This document shows, one piece after another, positions 1 through 5,072 of a stretch of 5,072 nucleotides of DNA. The stretch spans positions 1 to 5,072 of the forward strand of contig CAZOKZ010000122.1 in the NCBI GenBank assembly GCA_964580585.1. Reading direction: 5' to 3'. Every line of letters begins with the position of its first letter. The stretch's first letter is position 1. The position numbers and the translations under genes were made by a program. This DNA is from CAZOKZ01 sp964580585 (GTDB lineage: Bacteria > Sumerlaeota > Sumerlaeia > SLMS01 > JAHLLQ01). The notes beneath the pieces are model-generated. The model had not been told where the DNA came from, ran no database searches, and worked only from the letters and a program-made list of their open reading frames with translations.

Positions 1-1
1 G

Positions 2-169
2 TTGTCGCATCTGGCTTTGTTCAAGACGAACCCAGACCGTGCCGCTCAAATGGCCAAACGCGATTTGATGGGACTCGCACGGGTTTTATTACGCGTTCTT
101 GAAAAGGCCTGCCGGATTTCTCACGAATTGATAGAATCGGAAACCGATCGTACGGATCGGAAAATATGA
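2..169 (+). CDS. C-terminal end of an unrecognised protein (5' partial)
   Basis: The frame is open from the window edge to a TGA at 167-169 and gives 55 residues. They include a probable amphipathic helix (GLARVLLRVLEKACRISHEL) and a charged end (ESETDRTDRKI). I do not recognise the family, and too little is present to assign a function. The stop lies 15 bp before the next ATG, and all genes up to 2440 run the same way, so it probably belongs to the same transcript as the membrane protein, oxidase and partner. A small inverted repeat (144-160) falls in its last codons. The other plus frames close sooner (frame 1 stops at 100-102). Confidence is limited because only the tail is visible and a chance open frame of this length is possible. 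Confidence 0.5.
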   Translation: MSHLALFKTNPDRAAQMAKRDLMGLARVLLRVLEKACRISHELIESETDRTDRKI

Positions 170-184
170 GGGAAGGGTGAGGTT

Positions 185-1099
185 ATGACTGATATTCTCA
201 ACATGCGTGGACCGGATTTTCTGATATTTTTTGTCAAAGCCATCGGAGTTGCGGCTTTCACCGCCTTCGTGTTGTATTATTCCATCGATTTGATTTTACG
301 TTTGTTTTCCGGAGCCGACGATTCCGGCAATATCGACGCCTACGAAGCGGCTGCTTTGTCGGGCGGGTACAAGCGACCTGTGCAGGTGGCAATTGCACGT
401 CTGTTGCACTCGCGCGTGTTGAAATACGACTCCACCGGTGGACGCTTCATCAGTCTTTCCGACGTACCTCGTGGATCGCATTCGCTGGAATCGTGTGTTG
501 CCAGACTTGCACGTCAGTTGGGGGAAGCAACGCTGTTCGATTTAGAAAACGGGTGTCGGATTTATCTGGATAAAGTGTGGGAACGGCTTCGTGATCGAGG
601 GATGATCTATGCGCAACCGATGGGATTTCTGGCGCGATGGATTCCTGCGTTGCCAATCGTTGGCGTCCTGCTGTTGGGAGGTGCAAAAATCGCCATCGGT
701 GTCTCGCGACATCGTCCGGTGACAATCTTGGTGGCATTGGTCCTCGCCGTGTTAATGGCATTGGTTACTTACTTGAGGAAAACAGCGGCGGGAGCGCACC
801 GAACAGGTTACGGCAGTCTGATGTTGAAACGCGCCGAAACCGAAAACGATGTACTCCGTTCGGTAGCGATGCAAAATGCCGATCGTTTGAACAGCCGCGA
901 TGTTGCGATGGCGGCGGGAATTTTCGGACTCACGGTGTTGCATGATTCGGTAGCGATGGGGGCCTTTGCACGGATGGTTCAACCGCCCCCGCCTGTTCAG
1001 ACTAGCAGCGATGACGGGTCCTTTTTCAGTTGCAGCACCAGTTGTGGGGGAGGCTGTGGAGGAGGTTGCGGTGGTGGCTGTGGTGGATGCGGAGGATAA
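185..1099 (+). CDS. TIGR04222-type membrane protein with a C-terminal Cys-Gly-rich tail
   Basis: 304 residues. Three hydrophobic segments are visible, at about 12-32, 152-172 and 178-197. A soluble region at about 40-150 carries DAYEAAALSGGYKRPVQVAI (51-70), which matches my memory of the TIGR04222 family (typically AYLAGG..R.v..A). The RPVTILVALVL stretch after helix 2 and HRTGYGSLML (205-214) also fit. After a Pro-rich linker (267-270) the protein ends in a Cys-Gly tail with cysteines at 283, 287, 291, 295, 299 and 302. The function of the family is unknown. Basic residues in the 40-150 loop favour placing that loop, and with three helices also the tail, in the cytoplasm, although the short RHR loop between helices 2 and 3 argues weakly against this. 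ATG 185 is preferred because GGAAGGGTGAGG precedes it closely; ATG 203 is an alternative start. The oxidase gene follows after 4 bp, so the tail is its obvious candidate substrate. Confidence 0.88.
   Translation: MTDILNMRGPDFLIFFVKAIGVAAFTAFVLYYSIDLILRLFSGADDSGNIDAYEAAALSGGYKRPVQVAIARLLHSRVLKYDSTGGRFISLSDVPRGSHSLESCVARLARQLGEATLFDLENGCRIYLDKVWERLRDRGMIYAQPMGFLARWIPALPIVGVLLLGGAKIAIGVSRHRPVTILVALVLAVLMALVTYLRKTAAGAHRTGYGSLMLKRAETENDVLRSVAMQNADRLNSRDVAMAAGIFGLTVLHDSVAMGAFARMVQPPPPVQTSSDDGSFFSCSTSCGGGCGGGCGGGCGGCGG
1031..1096 (+). other. Cys-Gly tail segment, candidate core for post-translational modification
   Basis: Residues 283-304 of the membrane protein hold six Cys. The first five are spaced four residues apart and the last comes three further on. 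From Cys287 onward all other residues are Gly. Cys codons are mixed (TGC, TGT, TGT, TGC, TGT, TGC) and all four Gly codons occur, so the regularity is at protein level and not a recent DNA tandem duplication. Such a flexible tail beside a DUF692 oxidase gene resembles a RiPP core region attached to a membrane carrier. A plain metal-binding or disulfide-forming tail is the alternative. Confidence 0.7.
1091..1095 (+). promoter_or_regulatory. Shine-Dalgarno site of the oxidase gene, inside the tail codons
   Basis: GGAGG lies 8 bases before ATG 1104 and is formed by the last two Gly codons (GGA GGA) of the upstream gene. It fixes the oxidase start at 1104 rather than at the upstream in-frame ATG 966. 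It also implies translational coupling of substrate and enzyme. Confidence 0.8.
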
Positions 1100-1103
1100 G
1101 ATC

Positions 1104-1937
1104 ATGACTTGCACAAAGTTACCCGCTCTCGGATTGGGCATTGGATGGCGCAAAGACTTAGCGCTGATGATTGATCGTCGTCGCGATCTGGGCTTTGTCG
1201 AAATCGTCGCGGAAAACGAGCGCCCGGGGCGTATCTCCCGTCCCGTGTTGGACTTGCGCGACCGCGGGGTGGCGGTGATTCCACACGGCATTTCGCTATC
1301 ACTCGGCGGAGCCGATCCACCCGATCCTCGTCGTGTCGAACATCTTGCGCGATTGGCGCAAGAACTTGATTCGCCATTTGTCAGCGAACATTTGGCATTC
1401 GTTCGTGCAGGCGATTGCGAAGCGGGACACCTGATGCCATTGCCACGAACGCGGGAACAACTCGATATTCTGGTGGAGAACATTATCGAGGCGCAACGTG
1501 GGCTGCCTGTACCGCTCGCGCTCGAAAATATCTCAGCCCTGTTTGCTTGGCCTGATGCCGAAATGACCGATGCCGAGTTCGTTTACGAAGCGTTGGAACG
1601 TACGGGCGCGCATCTGTTGCTCGATATTGCCAATGTCCACGCGAATGCACAGAATGTTGGACTTCCCGTTTGTGAATTTCTCGATGCCCTGCCGCTCGAC
1701 CGCCTCGCCTACATGCACGTTGGTGGGGGAGAAGAACGCGAAGGGGTTTATCATGATACCCACGCCCATGCGGTTCCCGATCAGGTGTTCGACTTGCTTG
1801 CGGAATTTGCGCGGCGCGCGAAAATCCCCGCCGTGATGCTCGAACGCGACGACGCCTTTCCAGGCGACGCGGAAATCAATGAGGAACTCGACCGACTGGC
1901 GGCTGCTTTAAACGTCTCGAAAGCGGCGAACCCATGA
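1104..1937 (+). CDS. DUF692 / multinuclear non-heme iron-dependent oxidase (MNIO) family protein
   Basis: 277 residues, a normal length for a stand-alone member of this TIM-barrel family (MbnB, TglH and bufferin-maturation enzymes belong to it). Conserved blocks occur in order: LGLGIGWR (9-16), FVEIVAEN (31-38), IPHGISLSLGG (59-69), SEHLAF (94-99), LALENIS (138-144), LLDIANVHANA (172-182), YMHVGG (203-208), HDTHAHAVPD (217-226) and MLERDD (245-250). The likely metal-binding His, Glu, Asp and Asn residues in these blocks are all present, for example H61, E95/H96, E141/N142, D174, N177, H205, D218, H220 and E247, so the enzyme looks intact. Characterised relatives use two or three iron ions and O2 to remodel cysteines in ribosomal peptides, with a partner protein presenting the substrate. 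Here the gene sits between a Cys-Gly-tailed membrane protein and a small partner gene that it overlaps by 4 bp. The exact reaction cannot be read from sequence. A longer frame from 966 is open but would add 46 unrelated residues encoded across the tail region. Confidence 0.95.
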   Translation: MTCTKLPALGLGIGWRKDLALMIDRRRDLGFVEIVAENERPGRISRPVLDLRDRGVAVIPHGISLSLGGADPPDPRRVEHLARLAQELDSPFVSEHLAFVRAGDCEAGHLMPLPRTREQLDILVENIIEAQRGLPVPLALENISALFAWPDAEMTDAEFVYEALERTGAHLLLDIANVHANAQNVGLPVCEFLDALPLDRLAYMHVGGGEEREGVYHDTHAHAVPDQVFDLLAEFARRAKIPAVMLERDDAFPGDAEINEELDRLAAALNVSKAANP

Positions 1938-2440
1938 ACGATACACGTCAACGTTTACGCGCCAAACACACGGCGTTGCTTCAAGCGATTGAAGGACGCG
2001 GAGAAACACCGGGCATCGATCCCGCTCGCATTAAATTGCAAAGGCGATCGTTGGCGCGTAAACATGCGGGGGAATTCGCCCGTTTGCTGCCGTCCGTGCG
2101 ACGTTGCCTCGGGTCGGAATTCATGCCTCTCGCCACCGAATGGTGTTTGAATCAACCCATGGGCGGTGATACCCTGCGCGATGCGTTAGCATGGGTTCGA
2201 ACCATCGATTCCAGGCGATTGGATCGTTGTGCTGCCAAAGCGGTTGCATTTCATCAAAGCAAAGTTCGTCGTGTTCGTTTTGTGTGCGTTTGTTATGGTC
2301 AGAGTCGGACCTTGTGGTGTGTTGGAGGGCGATGGACGATGGACGTCCCTCGATTGAATTTCTTTAGACGACAAAACAATATCGACGCCTCGAAAAATAA
2401 GCCGACGATTAATGCGCGAAATTTGAGGGGAGCAAGTTAA
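1934..2440 (+). CDS. Putative MNIO partner protein, SCO6045-like C-terminal domain type
   Basis: 168 residues, starting at an ATG that overlaps the oxidase stop (ATGA), so translation is probably coupled. After a short N-terminal segment, residues 34-55 (KLQRRSLARKHAGEFARLLP within it) and the following LG..F..LA..W (59-70), GGDTLRDALAWVR (77-89), AVAFHQSK (103-110), VRRVRF (111-116) and RLNFFRR (140-146) follow the layout I recall for the domain fused to the C-terminus of actinobacterial SCO6045-like DUF692 proteins. Here it is a separate gene. By analogy with MbnC, TglI and BufC it may bind the substrate and deliver it to the oxidase; this role is inferred from position. It contains six Cys (58, 71, 99, 118, 120, 129) and a basic end. 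No signal peptide or membrane segment is seen, so it should be cytoplasmic. Family assignment is from memory and moderate; membership of the operon is firm. Confidence 0.75.
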   Translation: MNDTRQRLRAKHTALLQAIEGRGETPGIDPARIKLQRRSLARKHAGEFARLLPSVRRCLGSEFMPLATEWCLNQPMGGDTLRDALAWVRTIDSRRLDRCAAKAVAFHQSKVRRVRFVCVCYGQSRTLWCVGGRWTMDVPRLNFFRRQNNIDASKNKPTINARNLRGAS

Positions 2441-2490
2441 GAAGATCGAAGACTCTGCCATTGCCGTGGTAATAATCGTGTTGGACGTGC

Positions 2491-2514
2491 AAAAAAATTC
2501 TCAAAGCGTTGAGA
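2491..2514 (-). terminator. Probable intrinsic terminator downstream of the tRNA gene
   Basis: On the minus strand TCTCAA and TTGAGA form a perfect 6-bp stem around a 4-base loop, followed by one A and seven T. It lies 33 bases beyond the encoded CCA of the tRNA in its direction of transcription. The stem is short and AT-rich, so strength is uncertain. No equivalent T-tract terminator is seen for the plus-strand operon ending at 2440. Confidence 0.5.
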
Positions 2515-2547
2515 CGATTACGGAGCGATGTAATTATTCGATTTAGA

Positions 2548-2625
<78 letters not shown>

Positions 2626-2636
2626 ACGCGGTAGGG

Positions 2637-2654
2637 CTTGGCGATGTCGCCAAG
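2637..2654. repeat. Perfect 8-bp inverted repeat upstream of the tRNA gene
   Basis: CTTGGCGA and TCGCCAAG flank a 2-base centre. The centre lies about 20 bp upstream of the tRNA 5' end, where a promoter -10 region would be expected, so it could be a protein-binding site. As RNA, the 2-base loop makes a hairpin less favourable. Its function is unknown. Confidence 0.5.
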
Positions 2655-2670
2655 GGAGTGGAAGGAAACC

Positions 2671-2683
2671 CGAACCCGGTTCG
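2671..2683. repeat. Short palindrome CGAACC-C-GGTTCG
   Basis: Perfect 6-bp arms around a single base, 17 bp beyond the 2637-2654 palindrome. Short palindromes of this size occur by chance; it is listed because two perfect ones lie close together upstream of the tRNA. Confidence 0.3.
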
Positions 2684-2757
2684 CAGAGCAAGAGGAATTT
2701 TTGATGTTTTCGGGCTTTGGGCGTATCTCAACTTTGTTGCCAAAGATTTAAAGATTC

Positions 2758-2807
2758 ACCACGAAGCCACCCGCCTGCGCCAAGGCTATGGCGGGTGCCT
2801 TCGTGGT
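2758..2807. repeat. REP-like intergenic hairpin element
   Basis: ACCACGAAGCCACCCGCC (2758-2775) and GGCGGGTGCCTTCGTGGT (2790-2807) pair over 18 positions with one mismatch, around the 14-base loop TGCGCCAAGGCTAT. The loop also carries CGCC, which can compete for pairing with the right-hand GGCG. The outer ACCACGAAG / CTTCGTGGT ends and inner CCCGCC / GGCGGG resemble dispersed palindromic elements I recall from intergenic regions of several bacterial phyla. Downstream GATTTTTCC is too loose for a classic terminator, although the hairpin could still protect or end a transcript. Confidence 0.75.
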
Positions 2808-2959
2808 TTGATTTTTCCTTCGTTTTGGGTGTTGTCGGCGGTTGATTGTTCTATCTTTACGTTCGGAGGGGGAGTTTGGTTGAGGGAATCGTGTGATTTT
2901 GCGGATGTCTTTGGGGGTTTGGCCCGCGAATCGCAAGTTGCCCTTGCCGCCATGCTGTC

Positions 2960-2987
2960 TTGTCCTTCTTATCGTGCATCGTTTATT
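2960..2987 (+). promoter_or_regulatory. Weak sigma70-like promoter candidate for the pseudokinase operon
   Basis: TTGTCC (2960-2965) and TTTATT (2982-2987) are 16 bases apart, each matching 4 of 6 consensus positions. The predicted transcript start would leave roughly 28 bases before ATG 3022. A match this loose can arise by chance. Confidence 0.2.
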
Positions 2988-3021
2988 TTGTGTGATGATC
3001 CGCCACTGGGCTGGGGTGATA

Positions 3022-3819
3022 ATGTCGTCGGATAGAGCAAATCTGTACGAAATGGTGGGGTCGCTGCCAACGGCGGGCGATACGCATCGTGCTGAAGCAC
3101 GGGTTCGGTCGTCGGGGGCACGGGTGATTTTGCATCGCATCGAGGTGGACGATCCCGGGGCGTTGGATGTGATTTCGGGGCCTCTTCAGCGATTTGCGGC
3201 GATTCGCGATCCGCGGATTCCTCGCGTGATCGACGCATGGCAGACCGATAATTATATTTTTTATGTGACCCTGGAATATTTCGGCGAACCGCTTCGTTCG
3301 CCTGCTTCGCGCCATATTTTCAAAGGGCGGAATCAGAATTTTATCTTCCAGGCTGCTTACCAGACTTTGTCGGCATTAGCGGCATTGCACGATCAGGTTA
3401 CGACGCATCGTAATGTGAACGTGGATTGTTTCCTGGTGACCAAGACCGGGTTGATTTTCATGCAAAATCATGGTTTGGCTTTCCGTGTCAGCCGCATGGT
3501 GGCGGTTACCTCTTCTTTGAAGTCGCCCGATGGCATTTTGCTGGCGTCGAACCTGATGGGTTTCGACGTGGCGGACTGGGCGGCGATGATTGCATCGATG
3601 GTGGCGGGCGTGCCGATCCTGGACCCCTCTTTGTTCATCGATAGTTCGCCCGTTCCCGAGCAGGTATCTCTCGCTGCCAAACAAATCAAGCAACTCGTGA
3701 TCGACAAAACACTGGCGGACTTCCTGGTGCGCGCGCTTCAGGCTCGAGCCAACGAAACCGGTGGGTTTGAAAACGCGGTCGAGGCGTTGGCGGAATTTAA
3801 CAAGGTGATCAAGCCATGA
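3022..3819 (+). CDS. Cytoplasmic pseudokinase-like protein
   Basis: 265 residues with the outline of a bacterial Ser/Thr kinase fold but without catalytic residues. ARVILHRI (33-40) occupies the place of the VAIK strand with His38 for Lys. YIFYVTLEYFGEPL (78-91) looks like the hinge. HRNVNVD (119-125) replaces HRDLKPEN, with Asn for the catalytic Asp and Asp for the metal-binding Asn. QNHGLA (138-143) replaces DFGLA. SPD (168-170) and FDVADWAAMIASMVAGVPIL (181-200) match the APE and alpha-F regions. No glycine-rich loop is evident. No membrane segment is seen. It is therefore more likely a scaffold or regulator than an enzyme. ATG 3022 is chosen because GGTGAT lies just before it and because the upstream frame (open from GTG 2893) encodes unrelated Cys-rich sequence. 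Its stop overlaps the next start (ATGA). Assignment rests on motif spacing only. Confidence 0.72.
   Translation: MSSDRANLYEMVGSLPTAGDTHRAEARVRSSGARVILHRIEVDDPGALDVISGPLQRFAAIRDPRIPRVIDAWQTDNYIFYVTLEYFGEPLRSPASRHIFKGRNQNFIFQAAYQTLSALAALHDQVTTHRNVNVDCFLVTKTGLIFMQNHGLAFRVSRMVAVTSSLKSPDGILLASNLMGFDVADWAAMIASMVAGVPILDPSLFIDSSPVPEQVSLAAKQIKQLVIDKTLADFLVRALQARANETGGFENAVEALAEFNKVIKP
3802..3810 (+). promoter_or_regulatory. Shine-Dalgarno site of the second pseudokinase gene, within a self-complementary junction
   Basis: AAGGTGATC is complementary to the 16S rRNA 3' end over most of its length and lies 5 bases before ATG 3816. It is part of CAAGGTGATC (3801-3810), whose exact complement lies at 3849-3858 and exact duplicate at 3863-3872. 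The site could therefore be masked or freed by alternative base pairing. Confidence 0.6.
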
Positions 3820-5072
3820 TTGAATCGGGCAATGGATGGAAATTCCGCGATCACCTTGCCGACAAGGTGATCTTCGAGGAGCAAGTCGTCGAGCATCTGG
3901 TGACGGGGCATCTCGCCGTGCGTCGCGTGTTCCCCGAGCGTTTAAATAAAGATGCCGTGGCGATGGAGGCGATTCGTCGTCAGGTTGAAATTTCCACGGA
4001 AGTGGAACATCACGGAATGCAGCGCCTCTTTGCCACGGAAGTGATCAATGGCAGCTACTGTGTTTATGGCGAGTACATCGATGGCCAGTCGCTCGAGCTA
4101 TTGGCGGCGCGCAAAAATTTCCGCGTACCGCACAAATGGGCGGCAATGGCGATTCAAATCGTTGAATTATTTTCCGAACTTCAAGCCATTGGCGTCGCGT
4201 TCGACCGAATCAACCTGGGTGACATGCGTTTGACAAGCGGCGTGCTCCAGGTGGCGAATCGATTCCCCGTGGGGATTCTGAAAAATGACCAACTCAACAG
4301 CGCGTATCTGTCACGCGTGGTGGAAACCAATTGCGGCGGACTCTACGTTGCCGATGGGCGGTTTCCATTTCGCGAATGCATGGCGCGGCTTAAGGAACTG
4401 CTCTTTCACCTCGGCTCGGGCCAGGTCCTGCGTTCGGTCGATGACAGCATTAATCATTTCCGGGATTTATCGCGTTCTTCTGGCGTTCAGCAATATTCCT
4501 TGCTCGGGCTCGAGCAGGAAATCGAATCCATCATCATGCGCCTGCATGACACAACCAGCGGTGAAACCATTGGCGACCTGGATACCTTGCTGGCGGAACT
4601 CAAGCTGATCATGCAGTCGAAGAAAGTGAAGAAAGACGAATCCACCGACGCGAAAAAACTCGAAGCCGAAGTCGCCGAACATATTCCGGTCCCCCGACCA
4701 TTGAAATTGGGCGAAGAAAAACCGGCGCCCGATCCTTCCACGCCATCTCGTCGCGATCCACCCACGGGTTCGAGACGGTTGCCGGTATTGAATGCCTCCG
4801 ATGGGACTCGCATTCAAATGGCAGGTCAAACTGCCGACGAAGACTTGGAAGAAGACCGCTCGTATTTGTATCCGTCGAAACAGGCGGAAGCTTCAAAATC
4901 CGAAGAAAAGAAAAAATCGTCGAGTAGTTCCACCTTGATCGAAACGCCGATGAATGCATTGGCGGGCAAGAAAAGAAGCAAAGGAAAGAATTGGAGCGCG
5001 ACAATCAAGTGGAGCGTCGTCGTGTTGGTGGTGTTGGGCGCTGCCTATGGCGGGTGGGTGGCGTATCAAAAT
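3816..5072 (+). CDS. Membrane-anchored pseudokinase-like protein (3' partial)
   Basis: The frame is open for 419 codons and runs off the window end without a stop. The start overlaps the previous stop (ATGA). Residues about 15-200 follow a kinase layout: HLAVRRV (32-38) with Arg36 for the VAIK Lys, YCVYGEYIDGQSLELL (81-96) as hinge, GVAFDRINLGDMRLT (126-140) in place of the HRD..N loop, with Arg131 for the catalytic Asp and Asp136 for Asn, and LQVANRF (144-150) in place of DFG. The APE and alpha-F regions are not clear. Residues about 225-290 are helical and charged. About 290-380 form a Pro-, Ser- and acid-rich, probably disordered linker. KKRSKGK (385-391) precedes a transmembrane helix (about 399-417). 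The basic residues place the kinase-like part in the cytoplasm and the missing C-terminus outside the membrane. This resembles receptor-kinase architecture with a dead kinase domain. The C-terminal domain, which would say most about function, is not in the window. Confidence 0.82.
   Translation, partial: MIESGNGWKFRDHLADKVIFEEQVVEHLVTGHLAVRRVFPERLNKDAVAMEAIRRQVEISTEVEHHGMQRLFATEVINGSYCVYGEYIDGQSLELLAARKNFRVPHKWAAMAIQIVELFSELQAIGVAFDRINLGDMRLTSGVLQVANRFPVGILKNDQLNSAYLSRVVETNCGGLYVADGRFPFRECMARLKELLFHLGSGQVLRSVDDSINHFRDLSRSSGVQQYSLLGLEQEIESIIMRLHDTTSGETIGDLDTLLAELKLIMQSKKVKKDESTDAKKLEAEVAEHIPVPRPLKLGEEKPAPDPSTPSRRDPPTGSRRLPVLNASDGTRIQMAGQTADEDLEEDRSYLYPSKQAEASKSEEKKKSSSSSTLIETPMNALAGKKRSKGKNWSATIKWSVVVLVVLGAAYGGWVAYQN
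3849..3872 (+). repeat. Perfect 10-bp hairpin early in the second pseudokinase gene
   Basis: GATCACCTTG and CAAGGTGATC flank the loop CCGA, 33 bases after the start codon. The left arm can instead pair with the Shine-Dalgarno copy at 3801-3810. Immediately before it, AAATTCCGC (3840-3848) is complementary to GCGGAATTT (3790-3798) upstream of that site. The pairing potential is certain from sequence; a regulatory role is inferred. Confidence 0.55.

Larger units (their letters stand above)
2626..3021. other. Non-coding stretch between the tRNA and the pseudokinase operon
   Basis: About 400 bases with no supported gene. It holds the leader of the minus-strand tRNA, two short palindromes (2637-2654, 2671-2683), a REP-like hairpin (2758-2807) and a weak promoter candidate for the downstream operon (2960-2987). 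Open frames here are shadows or upstream extensions with Cys- and Trp-rich translations resembling nothing known. No convincing -10/-35 pair was found for the tRNA gene. Confidence 0.6.

Noticed and set aside
966..1103. N-terminal extension of the oxidase frame from ATG 966
   Set aside because: It overlaps the Cys-Gly tail in another frame, its translation is Val/Ala/Glu low complexity, and the strong GGAGG site and family N-terminus both point to ATG 1104.
752..1483. Long minus-strand open frame (243 codons) opposite the membrane protein and oxidase
   Set aside because: Arg/Ser-rich shadow of two well-supported genes, with no recognisable motif.
2758..2807. CRISPR-like or intrinsic terminator reading of the hairpin
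   Set aside because: There is a single copy with no spacers, and no uninterrupted T tract follows the stem.
2893..3021. GTG-initiated extension of the first pseudokinase
   Set aside because: The added 43 residues are Cys-rich and unlike a kinase N-lobe, and a ribosome site lies directly before ATG 3022.
2658..3035. Plus-strand 125-codon frame over the REP-like hairpin
   Set aside because: It reads through a palindromic repeat and has no ribosome site or recognisable protein features.
4285..4608. Plus-strand frame of 107 codons inside the second pseudokinase, and minus-strand frames between 4467 and 5008
   Set aside because: All are shadows of the continuous frame 3816-5072, which has a start coupled to the upstream gene, domain-like motifs and a transmembrane helix.

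Overview
The window reads as bacterial chromosome, moderately GC-rich, with tightly packed operons (ATGA overlaps) and clear Shine-Dalgarno sites. It has two plus-strand gene clusters separated by a tRNA gene on the opposite strand. Two adjacent degenerate kinase-fold proteins, one with a C-terminal membrane anchor, and a REP-like hairpin starting ACCACGAAG suggest a diderm lineage with many eukaryote-like kinases, such as the Planctomycetota/PVC group. This placement is an inference; no marker gene here settles it.

Cluster 1 (2-2440) begins with the tail of an unrecognised gene. Next come a three-helix membrane protein of the TIGR04222 type ending in a Cys-Gly tail (185-1099), a complete DUF692/MNIO-family iron oxidase (1104-1937), and a small partner protein (1934-2440) that resembles the C-terminal domain of SCO6045-like DUF692 proteins. 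The genes are 15 bp apart, then 4 bp apart, then overlap by 4 bp. The oxidase's Shine-Dalgarno site is made of the last two Gly codons of the tail. MNIO enzymes modify cysteines of ribosomally made peptides with help from a partner protein. The simplest reading is therefore a RiPP-like system in which the substrate is not a small free peptide but the six-cysteine tail (Cys every four residues, then three) of a membrane protein. This is the most interesting content of the window.

Middle region (2441-3021): a likely intrinsic terminator and tRNA-Arg(ACG), both on the minus strand, then about 400 bp without a supported gene. That stretch holds two small perfect palindromes and an 18-bp-stem REP-like hairpin.

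Cluster 2 (3022-5072) contains two genes that overlap by ATGA. Both encode proteins with a recognisable protein-kinase layout but with the VAIK lysine, the HRD aspartate and the DFG aspartate replaced, so both look like pseudokinases. The second continues past the window end and has an apparently cytoplasmic pseudokinase, a charged linker and a transmembrane helix. At their junction the Shine-Dalgarno site of the second gene lies in a 10-nt sequence that is repeated exactly 62 bases downstream. A perfect complement of it lies between the two copies, so the RNA could fold in alternative ways that expose or hide the start.
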